Shown here: positions 46,053-58,439 of the stretch, one piece after another
Numbering within the stretch: the stretch's first letter is position 1
Layout of the letters: every line of letters starts with the position of its first letter
DNA from: Mermis nigrescens
Lineage: Eukaryota > Nematoda > Enoplea > Mermithida > Mermithidae
Assembly (NCBI GenBank): GCA_036768485.1
Contig: JAVLUZ010000644.1
Span: 1 to 64,000, forward strand
Direction of reading: 5' to 3'
Length of the DNA: 64,000 bases
Position numbers and translations under genes: made by a program
Notes under the pieces: model-generated
What the model saw: only the letters and a program-made list of their open reading frames with translations
Told to the model about the DNA's origin: nothing
The model's database searches: none

Positions 46053-48143
46053 TTTTAAGCATCTTTTTCAGCTGCCGCCTAACAATGTTGATATTTTTTA
46101 CATATCATTTGAGATGATGAACCATTCTGTTATGCTTCTTACCGTGTTAATAATTATGTAATACTTGACGCGTTCGATTCGAAACATCTTGATTTTGCGA
46201 AATACGCACAAAAGCGGCCGATCGGGCGTATTTTTTCGTTTGAAATCGCCGCCGAAAAATCTATGGTGCGGATGGTTTGCTGCAACAGTAATCGTGTCAT
46301 AATTAATTCAAAGTCGGCGACTTAGTCACGTACGCCGTTATTCAAGCTTTTTCAATTATTGCTAATGAGGATAATTATGGTCTCTCGTTGCGACGATAAT
46401 TAATACAATATTTTTTGTGATTTGTATAGACCGTTGATAGGCTCTACAGGCAGACGTATTTAAATATCGTCTTGTCGCAACTGACGGCTGTTGTCTTAAT
46501 TTTGCAGCTCCCAAAGCCTAAAATTTTTAATTTATACACTGAATCTTGTGATTATTTTAAGATAAGGCTGCGTGTAATTTTTTCTCTGACGTAGATTGGA
46601 TGACCTCACTCCAGTCGGTCATCCGACGTAATAATACATTAATAATGTCTAGATTTTCGTTAAATCTCCCCCTTTGAAGTTCAACAAACTTTATGATCAT
46701 AATTGGGAGAAAATGTCCACTTTATTATCAAAATGAAAGAACTGTGAATAATCGACTGAAGACAGGAAGACAAGCTTAAAATAAAATCTCCGAAAATGCT
46801 TAACATCTATGGCCTTGTGCATCCATCTGTGAAAAGGACTTGTTGAGTTTTAATATGCCATGACTATAGACTAGCTTTTCAGGCAAGTCACGTCTCAATT
46901 TTCGCTCTTAGTACAGAATTCACACCGATTCCTTCGGATTTCTTGAAAATTCTCAAACAGTCCTATTGTAATAAACCAAATATCTACTCGCATTTTCCGA
47001 AGGAAGCACGAGGCAACTAGATTTAATTCAAATTTCTTGCTATCCTTAAATAATCATATTGATTTTTCAATAGGCATTTGTTTGGGAGTGAGCAAATTTT
47101 ATAACTGATTTAAGATTGAGGGTTCGTTCCAGCGACTATCAAAATCATATCGTGCTGACGACTTTTGTTTAAAATTCTCATGAATATCACACCAGATTAT
47201 ATAATTATGAATTCCATTATGCTAATTAGGATTGCGTAGGTTTCCACGTGTTGAGTTATCAGAATTGTCAATTTCCGTTTTGCAAAGTGCATCGTTAAAT
47301 TCATGTGAGAATATTGATTTTATTTAATGTGGCGAAGATTGACGACTAGTTCTGAGCGTTTCAGTCGCTTCAAAAGGCATTTTTATAATTTCTCATTCGC
47401 TAAAACTTATTAATTGTTATGCTATTTTCAAAGCTTATAAAAACTCATTTTCTGTACATGATTAATCAATCTTAATCGACGTTGGTTAATTTTAAAAAAA
47501 CGCATCAAGTGTGCTTTTTATCCGTTTAGCTTGACACGCACGTGATTTCTATTATTTGTTCGCGGTTATCTTTGTTTTTAATGACAATAAGCAAATTTGA
47601 ATCATTTAGCGTACTATAACTGGATGTACTTAATCGATACTTTACTTTCCAGTCGACTCATTTTTGAGTTGTTTTTCGAAATCAGTTTCTTGCGAGATTC
47701 ATTTGGCTTCTTTTCTATTTTGAATCCATAACATTTGATTTTTTGTACTGAATCGTCCTCCATGAAATTTTTCGGTATCTGAAATGTGTATGGGAATCGG
47801 AAAATTTTAGGTATGTTTGTCCTTATCAAGCTATTTTTTTACTCGTAAAAATGACAATTGAATAATCTAATTGTACCTTATTTAGCTATAATTATTTTTA
47901 GATTAAGAATCTAAATAGCTTAATCATTGTCTATAACGTTGGTTCAAAGATTACGTGGCATTCTAATTTATTTACTAAAGTTTACAGAGTACATTTTGCT
48001 ACGAACATTTTAATTGCATCGGCAGATGCCATAAGAATAGAAATTTCTAAGCGCCTAGTGCAGATTTTTTTGATAATTGTATGAAAATCTGAAATATTTA
48101 CGATTAAGTGATTAATAGCTATTCTTGAATAGCGAAAAACATT
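46053..48143. other. Apparently single-copy non-coding DNA
   Basis: Two kilobases without any repeat family recognised elsewhere in the window, which is unusual here. No convincing exon. Only a 71-codon basic frame at 47614-47829 (-). Confidence 0.35.
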
Positions 48144-48222
48144 TGGCTAGCCAGGACTCTAATCTGGGCTTCCTGGTTACCGGCCAAGCGCAATGATTGA
48201 TAGTTCTATTGTGCCGTGTGCC
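48144..48222 (-). repeat. tRNA-Thr-like fragment
   Basis: On the minus strand a perfect-length anticodon arm is seen (CTTGG, loop CCGGTAA, CCAGG; anticodon GGT), followed by a T-arm-like CCCAGATTAGAGTCCTGG. The 5' half and acceptor stem do not pair. Likely a tRNA pseudogene or SINE head. Confidence 0.45.
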
Positions 48223-48450
48223 ATAGAAACGTGCTGAAAATGTAGTTTCTGCAAACGTGATTAATGGGGACATTTCACGAATCGTAATCGAAATCATCGT
48301 CCCTAGACTTCGAACATTCTTCATTTTCTTCGAGCTGTCTAAGATGTATCGTGGCATTTAAGATACCTTGTACAGACTGACTTATCAGAACGGGGATGGC
48401 CTCTAGAATGAAAAGAGATTCGATTTTCTTTCTTCAGTGTTTCTCAAAGA

Positions 48451-49051
48451 CAGGCATGTAGCTGGCCTTCTAATTTTGTAGGGACGACAACTTCGAAGTC
48501 AGATATCTGTAGATGATGCAAAAAAATTTTTGAGCGTCTTTCAGCGAGCTCTAACACATTGGAGAAGAAAAACATTTTTGTAAAATTTCAAAAATTTAAA
48601 GTTGATTTCAATCGTATTCGAAAAATATGTTGTATAAAATAGCCATACGAACGGTTCCTCAACATAATATACAAGCTTGATTTTGTTGAAAAATTGTTTA
48701 GCTGGTTTTATTTTCAGTTTTCGTACATTGCAAAGAAAAGCAATGCGGACAATAAATCATAGTGCGCTGAGCGCCAGAAAATTTTGACTTCTTCGTCCAT
48801 GTATTACTCAAACTTGAGCTGTTTGGAAGATAGAAAACACAAAAAAGCAATAAATTTGGCGCCAAACTCCCGAAAATTTGAGGTATATTAGTTCAAAATA
48901 TTGCTAAAATCTATTCTAAATAGCGGTCCTTCAAATGTGCCCTGAAAATTCTCAGTTTTTTCCTATGGGGTACCTTATGAAAATTGCTCGTGCTTCCAAA
49001 ATTTGATAGGAAATCAGTCCCCTCACCTATCCCCTACAAGCTACGCGCCTG
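48451..49051 (+). mobile_element. MITE family G, copy 2
   Basis: A 601-bp long form from CAGGCATGTAGCTGGCC to AGCTACGCGCCTG; TSD CTCAAAGA / CTCAAAGG (7/8). Contains a decayed palindrome (GTGCGCTGAGCGCC). Longer than G1 by about 440 bp, so G1 is an internal-deletion form. Confidence 0.85.
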
Positions 49052-49123
49052 CTCAAAGGAATGAATTTAAAATTCTCAAAGTGCATTTGAACCACCTAAA
49101 CAAGCTTTCTGCACACATTTGAG

Positions 49124-49478
49124 CATACGTGCACTGCACTGCATCGGAATTCTGGGAGGGGCGGGCGGAACCATTATTTTTTCAAGGTGCCTTTTTGAGC
49201 TCAGAACGATGGATACGCATGAAAACATCATTTTTAAGTGTTTCCGGTGATGCTCTTCCTTCATAGACGATAAAAAGCAATAAAGTGCAACAAAATTCGT
49301 CACAAGTGACTGTTTAAGGCGCAACGCCTAAACAAATGCGCTTTAGTTAGTACTAAAACATCGCTAAAAACATTCTACGATTTTTTTTCGGAATATCGCG
49401 AATCATTGGGGAAGTGTGAAAATATTTTTTTAGGGGTGAAAACTTCTTGCGGATGTGAAACTCCTAAGATCATGTATG
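49124..49478 (+). mobile_element. MITE family A, copy 7
   Basis: A 355-bp copy from CATACGTGCACTGCACTGC to GATCATGTATG with a perfect TSD, CATTTGAG (49116-49123, 49479-49486). Confidence 0.9.
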
Positions 49479-49486
49479 CATTTGAG

Positions 49487-50440
49487 TCAGCAAACCATAA
49501 ATTTGCGTATGCTTAAGGCGCAATTTATTGTTTTTGTGTTTGCACTAGAATGGAGTTTAATAAAACTCGTAAAAATTTATAAGGGTCGAAGTTAGACTGA
49601 ATGTTGAGAAATCAGTCGTGCAGCTGAGTAATTTTAAATGCAAATTGTACAGTAAAGTGAAAAGTTTTCCAGTAATTTGACATTTTTCTTTTCCAATATA
49701 GGAAGCTCGTCAAGGAACGCTAAAAAATGTCATTATTTTGGGAATTCCTTTATGATTCTTTCTTAAGTTATCTGATTTCCAAAAACTTCTCTACCTTCAA
49801 TGAAATTAAATCCTGATTATGGGTCTAGTCATTTATAGCTAGTAAGCTAAGTTGATCAGCTGTACTGCTCAAGTCGTCGAAAAGGCTCGTCTCGGGTCCT
49901 AATTGTTTAATAGCACGCTTTTCGACCTTCAGCGAGGATAAAAGATCCCGCTCACCCCACCTTTGCGTATGTACGAATGTATTTCCGCAGTGGATTTTGA
50001 CTAGGATAACGTTGTCAAAGGGCGTTTGACCTTATTTTTTACTTTTTTAAATGATTTAGATCATTTTCTTTCTATTTTGCCAACTATGCTGCAGTAAGTA
50101 AAGCAAAGGATTAAAACTTACATGTAAGAGTACGTGGCGGGCTTGAAAGTCTAGTAATTACGTGTAATGTCATTCTAGGGCTTAGAATGTACAAGTTAAT
50201 TGTCAGAAAGCGTGAGAACTTGCTAGTAAATTGCAATAAATGATTAATTTGGCTTGACCTTTTCAGGGTATATTTAATGGGCACCAAACAATCGCGAGTC
50301 AACGACAATTGTTTCGAAGATGATACCTACTTATTTAAAGGAATATACTATTGTCGGAGCTAGTAGATTTTAAAAGACGAAAGTATATTAGCCAGGGTTT
50401 TTCTTCGTGAGACCCTTAATGCAAACGAAAATTTCCTCTC
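49487..50440. other. Non-coding stretch
   Basis: No repeat family, no exon recognised. Confidence 0.35.
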
Positions 50441-50448
50441 CTTTGCAC

Positions 50449-50881
50449 CGCGGTTTTTTTGTATTTGGCAAAGAATTTTTCCGATGTACAAAGACTTTTA
50501 GGGACCGTCTTTGCGCATGTAGAAAGATTTTTGGGAAGGCAAAAACTGCAAAAAAGTCCAAAATTCCCAAAAATTCTCGCGCCGAAATGAGTAATTGTGT
50601 GTTTTATGCATCTTTATAATGGCAGAAATTGCATTTAGACAAGGAAAAATGCCAAATTTTTCGGCGCTTCGCGTCGTTTCAGACAATTAATAGTATTTTT
50701 TGTCAGAAACCCAGAAATTAGCTAAAATACACTACCTAAGGTCGAAAAACCTTGTTTTACCGCTCTAAAAGCGCCACTGTACTATGTTTTAGTGCACAAA
50801 AATTTGCACATACAAAATGCACAAAGACTTTTGGTGACCATTTTTGAAGAAGCATCAAGGGACCTCATACAAAAAATACTG
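50449..50881 (-). mobile_element. hAT-type MITE family B, copy 4
   Basis: A 433-bp reverse copy from CGCGGTTTTTTTGTATTTGG to CATACAAAAAATACTG. Perfect TSD CTTTGCAC at 50441-50448 and 50882-50889. Confidence 0.93.
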
Positions 50882-51386
50882 CTTTGCACAGATGCGAATG
50901 AAAATCTTGAAAACGGAGCAACCTCAATGTTTATAATGTTAAGAGCTGATTATCCGCACAAACAGAGTTAATTTTCCTTTGCGCAAATGCGGATGAGGGT
51001 CATGCAAAATAAAAGAGCCCTGCCACTGGCATCAATCAGCTCAAAAACTTGGGTTGCCATGCCTGGTACGCTTTTAGGTAATTTTTTGTGACCATCCAGG
51101 GAAACTTCAGAAGACGATGAAAAGTTATATTTCAGAAAAACCGTGGAGGGGGAGGTGAAATTGAATAGGAGAAAATCAAAAAACTTCTAGGAGAATGGTC
51201 ATAATGCATCAACACGTATTAAGGAGTGCTTGTTTACTGATATAGGTAAATTTTTTTCCGAAGTTCTATTCTTATAAAATATGCTCTAAAATAATCAGAT
51301 GTTAGATTTAGGAGAATTGCAAAATTGGAGGGGAGCTTTTGGGGACAGTTCATTTTGAGCCCAATTTCCATATAGGTATTCCTAAA

Positions 51387-51696
51387 CAGTGTTTTTTTTG
51401 TACAAGATCCATTTGTACATGTACAGAAATGGTCCCCAAAAGTATTTGTACATTTTGTACATGCACATTTTTGTGTACTATAATATGGTACCGTAGCGAT
51501 TTTAGTGTGGTAAAACAGGGTTTTTCGGCCTTTGGTAGTGTATTTTAGCTAATTTCTGTGTTTCTGACGCCAAAAATTACTAAAAATTGTCTTGAAACGG
51601 CGCCGAAAAATTTGACATTTCTCCATTCTAAATGCAAATTTTGTCATTTTAAAGATATATAGGACAAACAATTACTCACTTCGGCGCCAAGCGCCG
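51387..51696 (+). mobile_element. MITE family B, copy 5, 3'-truncated
   Basis: Begins CAGTGTTTTTTTTGTACAAG like other B copies but stops after the internal palindrome (CGGCGCCAAGCGCCG), 310 bp in. Flanks are nevertheless TTCCTAAA (51379-51386) and TTCCTAAG (51697-51704). It ends only 77 bp before the EGF-gene exon at 51773. Confidence 0.75.
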
Positions 51697-51772
51697 TTCC
51701 TAAGCAGTAGTTTTCTTTTTCCCTATAATCCGCATTATCTTACGCGCTTTGACTCGAATAAAATATTTTCAG

Positions 51773-52144
51773 ATAATGTGCGGCTGGCGCTGCTTCTTCT
51801 GGTTGCTCAAACTTTTTTACTCAAAAGATCATTAGCTCTGCCCGATGACGATCTTTCGTTAACTAACGCCGTATCGTCTAACAAAAGCGCCTTTTTCAAC
51901 AGATCGACGGTGCGACTCAATTCACTCCTCAAACTTTTTCCCAGTACTTTACCGCTAAATGGCAGTTTTTCACTGTCTACGAAAGAACATTATGTTCCGC
52001 AATTAAACAAAAACGATGTCGACGCCGATTCTCCGGCAAAGACCATAGATGATTCCAATCAAACCGGTTATCGTCTTGACATGATAGTCACGAAACTTGA
52101 GCCAACGATGTCTACCGTGGCCAGCTGCTCGCTGCACCTGAATA
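51773..52144 (+). CDS. EGF-domain protein, exon with signal peptide
   Basis: The acceptor TATTTTCAG is followed by a phase-1 frame of about 124 codons. It starts with a hydrophobic stretch (VRLALLLLVAQTFLL) then KRSLALPDDD, a likely signal peptide or signal anchor. The initiator must be in an upstream exon, because the ATG at 51776 is in another frame. The rest is Ser/Thr/Asn-rich with N-glycosylation sequons (NKS, NRS, NGS, NQT), as in a secreted or surface protein. I place the donor at 52145 (A|GTAAAA, phase 1), which joins in frame to 53433. A second phase-1 candidate lies near 52165. Sequence beyond about 52195 is MITE-like (GACATG..GGGATCCCC). Confidence 0.65.
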
Positions 52145-53432
52145 GTAAAAATTTTTTAAACCAAATTCGTGATTTTGCAAAGTTTCAGTGCAGACATGAA
52201 AGAGGGGGTAGGGATCCCCTAAAGTTAGCTGTCCTCCTATCCCCCGATGCCAGAAAATTTTTGACCTCTTCCCCCGACTTTTGAAACAAATGAATTTTTA
52301 GCCGGTTTTCAGATCTTTTTTGGCGAAAATAGGAGTCCATTCCCCCGCCCTTCCTACCTTCCTCTAAAAATGGCTGGTAATCCCGACCCTAAATTTCGAG
52401 CCGTTCCATGTGCTCCGGTGTCACATATCAGAGTGTCTGGTTCTATACTATAAGGTGCCTTAAAGTGTCCGGACTACATAAATTTGCGTCAACAAGAGAG
52501 GGCATTATAACCTTGAAACAAATTGAGGATCACTCATGGGCATGGGCAAGGACGTACGCAGGAGGAGGGGACGGCGACCCCCTTAGATCCAAAAAATTTT
52601 GGGAAGGTAAGATAAAGCAAGGAAGATAATGGAAATTGGCATATTTTTATCGAAAAATCTCCAAATTTTCTGTAAGGATCCTTATTTTCCGCAAGCTTGT
52701 TTAGAGCAGGACCGAAAAATTTCACTATTCACTGCCTATTGAAAGCCAAATAGAACTTTTTCTCGAAGAGATCGAATTTTATTATTTTATCGGATAGAGC
52801 ATATTCGGAAACGTCAGAATATGCACTTTATTTTTGGTACCGCCGCATAATCTCCAAATATATGGCCACCTATTTAGGACCGCCCCTCATCTTCAAAAAA
52901 TTTTGCATACGCCCCTTGGCGTTGAGTTGAACCAGACTTCAACCCAATTAGACCCAAGAATTGAATTTCTGAATTTTTATCGTTTTTTTTTCTTGAAAAG
53001 CCATGTTTTTTTACTTCATCCCATCACCTCACATGGGCCTGTGGTGTTCGGAGTGTAGACCGTAGGTGCGCAGCATGGCCGATCTGGGGGGGGGCTTAGT
53101 CGGTCTTGGGAGGGTCAAAAATTGCGCTTTTTTGGGGTAAAATGACCTTAAAAACTGGTATACGCGCTAAAATAGCGTCAAAACTACGTTATTGCACAGT
53201 TTCTGGTCAATTTCAAGCACTTTTGAAGAAAATTTCCGATTTTCATCCATTTTAGGCCTTTATTTGCTTCATTTCCCACACAAATTTTCAATGTTTTCAT
53301 TCTGGGGGTCTAGACCCCTAACCCTACCCACGTGCATGTCTGGTCCAAACCCCCTATTATCCTGAATTATTAAATATTTCGCTTGCATACTTTTATCTGT
53401 TTCAATCCGTATAATAAACTAGTATTTTTTAG
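52145..53432. other. Intron with MITE fragments
   Basis: Holds an A/D-like fragment at 52195-52300 (with GACCTCTTCCCCCGAC) and a second at 52540-52920. An E element sits at 53065-53345. Ends in TATTTTTTAG. Confidence 0.5.
53065..53345 (+). repeat. MITE family E copy
   Basis: Begins GTAGGTGCGCAGCATGGCC, continues with a G-run, AAAATGACCTTAAAAACTGG, GCGCTAAAATAGCGTCAAAA and CTGGTCAATTTCAAGCAC, and ends near CCCACGTGCATGT. The start resembles family C. TSD not resolved. Confidence 0.65.
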
Positions 53433-53594
53433 GTAAAAAGTCGCAGAATCAACAATTTATTATTCAGTGGACGTTATCACCGAGTAGCGTGCATTGCACA
53501 GCAGTTAGTACGGTGGGCGGGGCGCCGATTAGCGCCAATGTTACATCGTACACTGATAGTCTTTATGGAAACAATGCTTATTACATAACGTTTG
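53433..53594 (+). CDS. EGF-domain protein, internal exon
   Basis: A 162-bp exon, phase 1 to phase 1, between TATTTTTTAG and a consensus donor GTAAGA. It encodes 54 residues including FIIQWTLSPSSVHC, GGAPISANVTSYTD and NAYYIT, with one sequon (NVT). Its trailing G and the next exon's TC make a Val codon. No domain recognised. Confidence 0.7.
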
Positions 53595-55785
53595 GTAAGA
53601 ATAATACGCAAAGTTAAAATTTTGTACGTCTCCCCGATTTTTGGCGAAAACTTCCGTTTTTGGCCGTTTTTAGGTGCCTTTTGGCCAAATATTGGACATC
53701 ATTTATGTATCTCTTCTCGCTTAAAAATGATCGAGACTCCTTGTCCCAAAATTTTGAGCTACTACATGTATGACGACAACGATTGATTAGATCGCTCTTT
53801 TTCCACCTAATCACTGCTATTATGGTACTTAGTTAACGCAAATAAAAGTCTTTTGACTTCTTTCCATGGGATGTGGTGATTTTGAAATTAAATAAACTGT
53901 ATGAGAAACTAAAAAATTTGGCCATCGCAGGTAAAGATACAATGATTTAAAATGGCTCTGAAGATTACTTTATCGATTTTTTTTATACCTTTATTATTAT
54001 TATTATACGTTTGAATCGAACCGATATTAGGTATTCTTTCATACATAATTAATGTCTGACCCCGTCCGCAAAGTTCAGTTTTTTCAAAGTTTATGAGCAA
54101 AAATTAATTTTAACTTCGAATAAATAAGTTACTATACTTTAAGTGCATATCAGGCGTAAAAGAGTAAGAGTCGGAGTATTAGTCGAAATATAACAGAACT
54201 GGAAGAGTGCAACCATATTGTAGATTGTACATCCAATGCTTCTACCGATACGATCGATCATGTATGCTATGATTCCCTAGAGTGACTTGTTTGTTATATC
54301 CTAAGATCAGACATTTTCTAAGGTCCTTTTTGAAGGGAGAAAAAATTCTGCGGGGTCGCCATTCTGAAGACGGACATCTAATTACCCAGAATAGGTTTAT
54401 CAGAATGCTCCTTTATAGCGTAAAACATTCAACAGTGTGGGTGTGGGTCAAACGGGTTTGTCAGACTAGTCGTTTTTTATCGGAGCCGCCCGAATTCGAA
54501 GCAAAAAAGTGCTACCTTTGATTATTCTTTTATGTTTTTTTTTAATTAAAAGGAATAGATTTCTCAATTTTCATTGAAAGCTGTTCTACGTGATTTGTGA
54601 GGAAAAAGAGCAGCTTTCTTTTTCTTTAGAAGTTTTTAGGTCGACATTTTTTTGTGAAAATGTTCAGCTACTTCCTAAACTTTGATGCTGCATATAATAA
54701 AGGGTGTTTGAAAAACGGCATCACACTTAAGAATTATACTGTAGCGCAGGGCCGTTAGGCAGGGGGGCGCCTCCCCCTTGGCCGGAAACAAATTCTAAAA
54801 GGTAAGATAATGCAAGGAAAGATGGAAAAATCGTCTGTCTTTGGACGCAAAATCTTCAAATTTTAGGCGCTTCACGCCGGATATGAAGTATTTTCTATCA
54901 TTTTGGCTCAAACGCGATCAAAAGATGACATTTTTCAATAGCTTTTTCGTTAGAAATTTGTTTTAAGTTCGAATGTTTCATCCTAACGGATTGTACATGT
55001 CGAAGAATGCGGTTTTTGCGAGCTATCCCGACGAAATTTCAGAGATATAGATTTATCTATGTTGGGTTCGCCCCCCCCGAATCCCATCCCCTCCCCCTTG
55101 ACCTAATCATAGATACGGGTCTGCTGTAGCGTATACTTAAAACTAGGAGCTGAAACTTTGCAAGAATGCAGTCCAGTGTCTGTTTGCTGGTTTGGTAAAA
55201 TTTCATAAATTAGGAAAGATTACTCCTAAATTCAGGCTTTCCTCCTAAAACTACATGCTTCGAATTTCGGCTTGAAAACTTTTTTCATTTTTGTCAAAAT
55301 GGATCGCTCATAATTTGGTAACCAATGAGTGTAGACTGCTGAAATCGGCGTTTGGAGAGACAAACATTAAACAAAATTGAAAAATTTTATTTAATACCAC
55401 TAAAAAGTTTTGCCGTAAAGTTGCCTCTATCAGCTTTGACGACGGTAGCCAAATTGATCGACAAAGTCATTGATTTCTTGTTGGCAGGCGTTTCCAGGCT
55501 CGAAAATTTGTTGTTTAATTGTGCAATATTCATAATCTGTATTTCGCACACGGATTTTTGTTCAAATTTTTCTAAGAATTTTAACACATCGCCATTTTAG
55601 CAAAAATCAGTAGAAAGTTTTTTGCGTCAAAGTCGAATCATGTAGGTTTAGGAGAAAAGTAATGGGTTAAAAAGAAATGTTTCTCATGTTATAAAATTTT
55701 ACTAAACAAACAAACGGACGTTTTATTTAAGTACACGCTACAGTATACTTTTTTAAAGCGGTACCGTTTTTTGATAACCCTGTAT
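53595..55785. other. Intron DNA
   Basis: First part of the 2.7-kb intron. 54740-55110 has repeat-like segments (CGCCTCCCCCTTGGCC, GGCGCTTCACGCCGG) without clear ends. An 82-codon frame at 55352-55600 has no features. Confidence 0.4.
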
Positions 55786-56252
55786 CGTAGGTGCGCAAGG
55801 TCAAACTTTAAGAGGGGGGTGAAAACCGAAAATTGGTAGCATAAAAACGGTTAAAATGCCTTTTTGGACTCAGAAATTTAGCTATAAAGCCTTTTTGGGC
55901 TCAGAAAACTAGCTATACGGCCTTTTTGGACTCATAAACATAGCTATATAGCCTTTTTGTGCTAAAAATAACTATTTAGCACTTTTTGGGGTCAAGAAAA
56001 TAGCTTTACGTATTTCCTGTCGAAACTCAGAATAGGCAACGATCTGATACTTCTGAGCTCACACGGTAAGTTTCTTAATCCAAAAAAGACTATATAGCTA
56101 GTTTTCTGAGCCCGAAAAGGCTATATAGCTAATGTTCTGAGCCAAAAAAGCATATATAGCTATGCTTTTTCGGCCAAAATGGCTCTACAGCTATCAGTTT
56201 TTCAGGGCTCAGGGGGGTAATACCCTCATCTCACCCCCCATGCTCTTGTATG
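55786..56252 (+). mobile_element. MITE family C, copy 3
   Basis: A 467-bp complete copy from CGTAGGTGCGCAAGGTC to CATGCTCTTGTATG with a perfect 8-bp TSD, CCCTGTAT (55778-55785, 56253-56260). It ends 30 bp before the next exon, so it abuts the acceptor region of the intron. Confidence 0.92.
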
Positions 56253-56282
56253 CCCTGTATTTGAACTTAAATCAAAATTCAG

Positions 56283-56723
56283 TCTTACCGGAATCGGATC
56301 AATTGTGCGCCAAAAATTTCGAAGTATGCGACGATCGACTATTGTTACCGTACAAATGCGGTCCGGCGTCCCAACTAAGCGTTTTTGAGCCCACAAACGA
56401 ATCTCAGCATAGAAATTCGGCCTGTTTGCAAAAATTGGAATTCGATTCTCGCTGCTGTCAATGCGACGACGTTTGCTCTGAGGCTCAAAATGACTCTATT
56501 TTCCCAACACCCCATCATTTTCCACTGGAAAACGATTCTCCCGTCCCCACGCCGCCCCCTTTTCTTATCAATTCGGTGCCTCAGGCCAATTTGACGGCCG
56601 ATTTGATGAAAAATCGCCAGGAGATCGCCAATTTGCTCGGCGATCAACAAAGTAGTACAAAGATGAATATTAGCAGTGCAAACTTGACGACGATCGAGCC
56701 GACCACTGGGCGTAACGCCACTG
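56283..56723 (+). CDS. EGF-domain protein, large internal exon
   Basis: A 441-bp exon, phase 1 to phase 1, from AAAATTCAG to the donor GTTAGT. 147 residues: a cysteine-rich part (LCAKNFEVC, PYKCGP, SRCCQCDDVCSEAQND), then a Pro/Asn/Thr-rich linker with sequons (NDS, NLT, NIS, NAT) ending TTIEPTTGRNAT. The CQCDDVC segment recalls small cysteine modules such as somatomedin-B-like domains, but I would not assign it. It probably forms an ectodomain stalk before the EGF domains. Confidence 0.75.
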
Positions 56724-57370
56724 GTTAGTCTCAGACATGTACAGCGTGAGAACAATACATGTAATGACGGATGGGGGATCCCCCAAAAGTTGGCCCCCAT
56801 CCCCATCAAAGTCAGAAATTTTTGACTCCCCCCATTTTTGGCAATAAGTTGCGAATTTTGGAAATTTCAGGTGTTCTATCTTTTTTTGAGCGAAAATTGA
56901 AGGTCATTTGCCCTTTGAAAAATGACCGACTTTAACCCCAAAAATTTTTCTCAAGCGCTGGTCTCTGGGCTTACAAATGAGGGATTTTAGACGTTTTCGA
57001 CTAACTCTTTCTGTCTAATACTGACGTTTTAATATTAATATTTGATATTATTTAATTTTTAATAATTTAAATAGGTATTTAATATTTTAATATTCTAATA
57101 TTCTGATAAAAGTATAATACTGATGCTGCACTGGTAGAATTTGCAAGTTTTGTGCGTTCGTGATAAATTCACCAGCAAAAAATTCTTCAATGGAATCGAA
57201 CGAAATACGTATATTCAAAAATGACTCTTTGGCAAAAAATTGATATTCTGTGCTAAAAAATCGCTAAAAACGCCTAAAACTACTTATTTTCCGAGATTGT
57301 TCGAAAAAATCGTAAATTTTGCGGGGTTTAGCAGCGTTTTGCGGAATAAAATTTTTCTATTGGTACCGAC

Positions 57371-57725
57371 TAGACATGCACAGTATGTAAATTGGGGAGG
57401 GGCGCGAAACGGAATATTTTTCTTAAGTGCCTTTTTGGGCTCAAAACTGTGCATACGCGTCAAAACCGTCATTTTAAGCCTTTCTGACAATGCTCTATCG
57501 TTATAAAACGTAGAAAATATCGAAAAAATTCTAAGACATTGAGCAAAAAATAGTCAAATAAAGAGTGCTGGCGCGAAATGCCGAATATTTGACACTTTTG
57601 AGCAAGTTGATAGCTCAGACGCTTAGAGCAGCCTCTTTTAAGAATTTTTTTAGAAAATAATGAATTTTGATGGTGAAAAAATGGGAGAGTGAAACCCCCT
57701 TTTAAATCCACAATGATAATATATG
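57371..57725 (+). mobile_element. MITE family A, copy 8, in intron
   Basis: A 355-bp copy from TAGACATGCACAGTATG to ATGATAATATATG; flanks GTACCGAC / GTACCGGA (6/8). Palindrome decayed to TGGCGCGAAATGCCG. Confidence 0.8.
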
Positions 57726-57847
57726 GTACCGGAGGCATGTCTTTCCATACCATTATGTTATGTCGCTTGCCCTGGTGTGCGCTACCTACATACTTTTATG
57801 ACCGTCTTTGTGTACACTAAATTAATTTTTTGTTTACATTCTCTCAG

Positions 57848-58066
57848 ATCTGCTTCCTACTTCCGCGGCCATTCAGTTGCCCTCAAATGCTTGTGATTCA
57901 AAACCTTGCCTAAATGATGGCCTTTGCATATTAAATACTCCCACGCAGTTCGGGAGCGATGATGCTCAATCGTCCAGCTTCTACTGTCGTTGCCTTGGGC
58001 CTTATTTCGGTCCCCGTTGTCAGTTCACGCTGGACTATTGCGAAAATGTAACCTGCTCGAACGGAG
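57848..58066 (+). CDS. EGF-domain protein, EGF exon
   Basis: The acceptor TTCTCTCAG opens a phase-1 frame with one complete EGF-like domain: ACDSKPCLNDGLC, then a long loop, then YCRCLGPYFGPRC. A second domain starts CENVTCSNGG. The first domain has all six cysteines and the C-x-C-x-x-G-x-x-x-G-x-x-C ending (here CRCLGPYFGPRC); the loop between the third and fourth cysteines is longer than usual. I place the donor at 58067 (G|GTCAGC), leaving phase 1 and cutting the second EGF after its Gly-Gly. A phase-1 donor at 58079 is also possible. The next exon was not found, so the gene runs beyond the window or its exons are missed. Confidence 0.82.
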
Positions 58067-58095
58067 GTCAGCTTACGTGTACAACACGATATTCA

Positions 58096-58435
58096 GAGGG
58101 GGTCAGTCCCTAGAATTCTTACAAAAGTCCCTTTTTGGTCCTAAAATGATGGGCAAATGTAAAAAAACACGGTTTTTAGACGTTTCGCACAATGCTCATT
58201 CTTTCTATAACATAAAAACATAAAAATTCAGAAAAATTTAAACATTTTTGAGATAATTCATTAAAATATGGTCCAAAAATGAGCATATGCAAAAATTTGA
58301 CACCTTTGAGTCGAGAGTTAGTTGAAACGCTTAAAAAGCAAACCTTATACGATTTTTTTCGACATCGGTAATTTAGGGGGTTAGTCGCAGCCATTTTGCG
58401 TGATTCATTACTCATTCTGGGGGCTTAAGCCTCCC
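58096..58435 (+). mobile_element. MITE family A, copy 9, ends eroded
   Basis: Family body from GAGGGGGTCAGTCCCTAG to GGGGGCTTAAGCC with TTTAGACGTTTCGCACAATGC and TTTGAGTCGAGAGTTAG. The first 25 or so bases of the family are absent and no TSD. It lies directly after the EGF exon. Confidence 0.65.
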
Positions 58436-58439
58436 TCCA

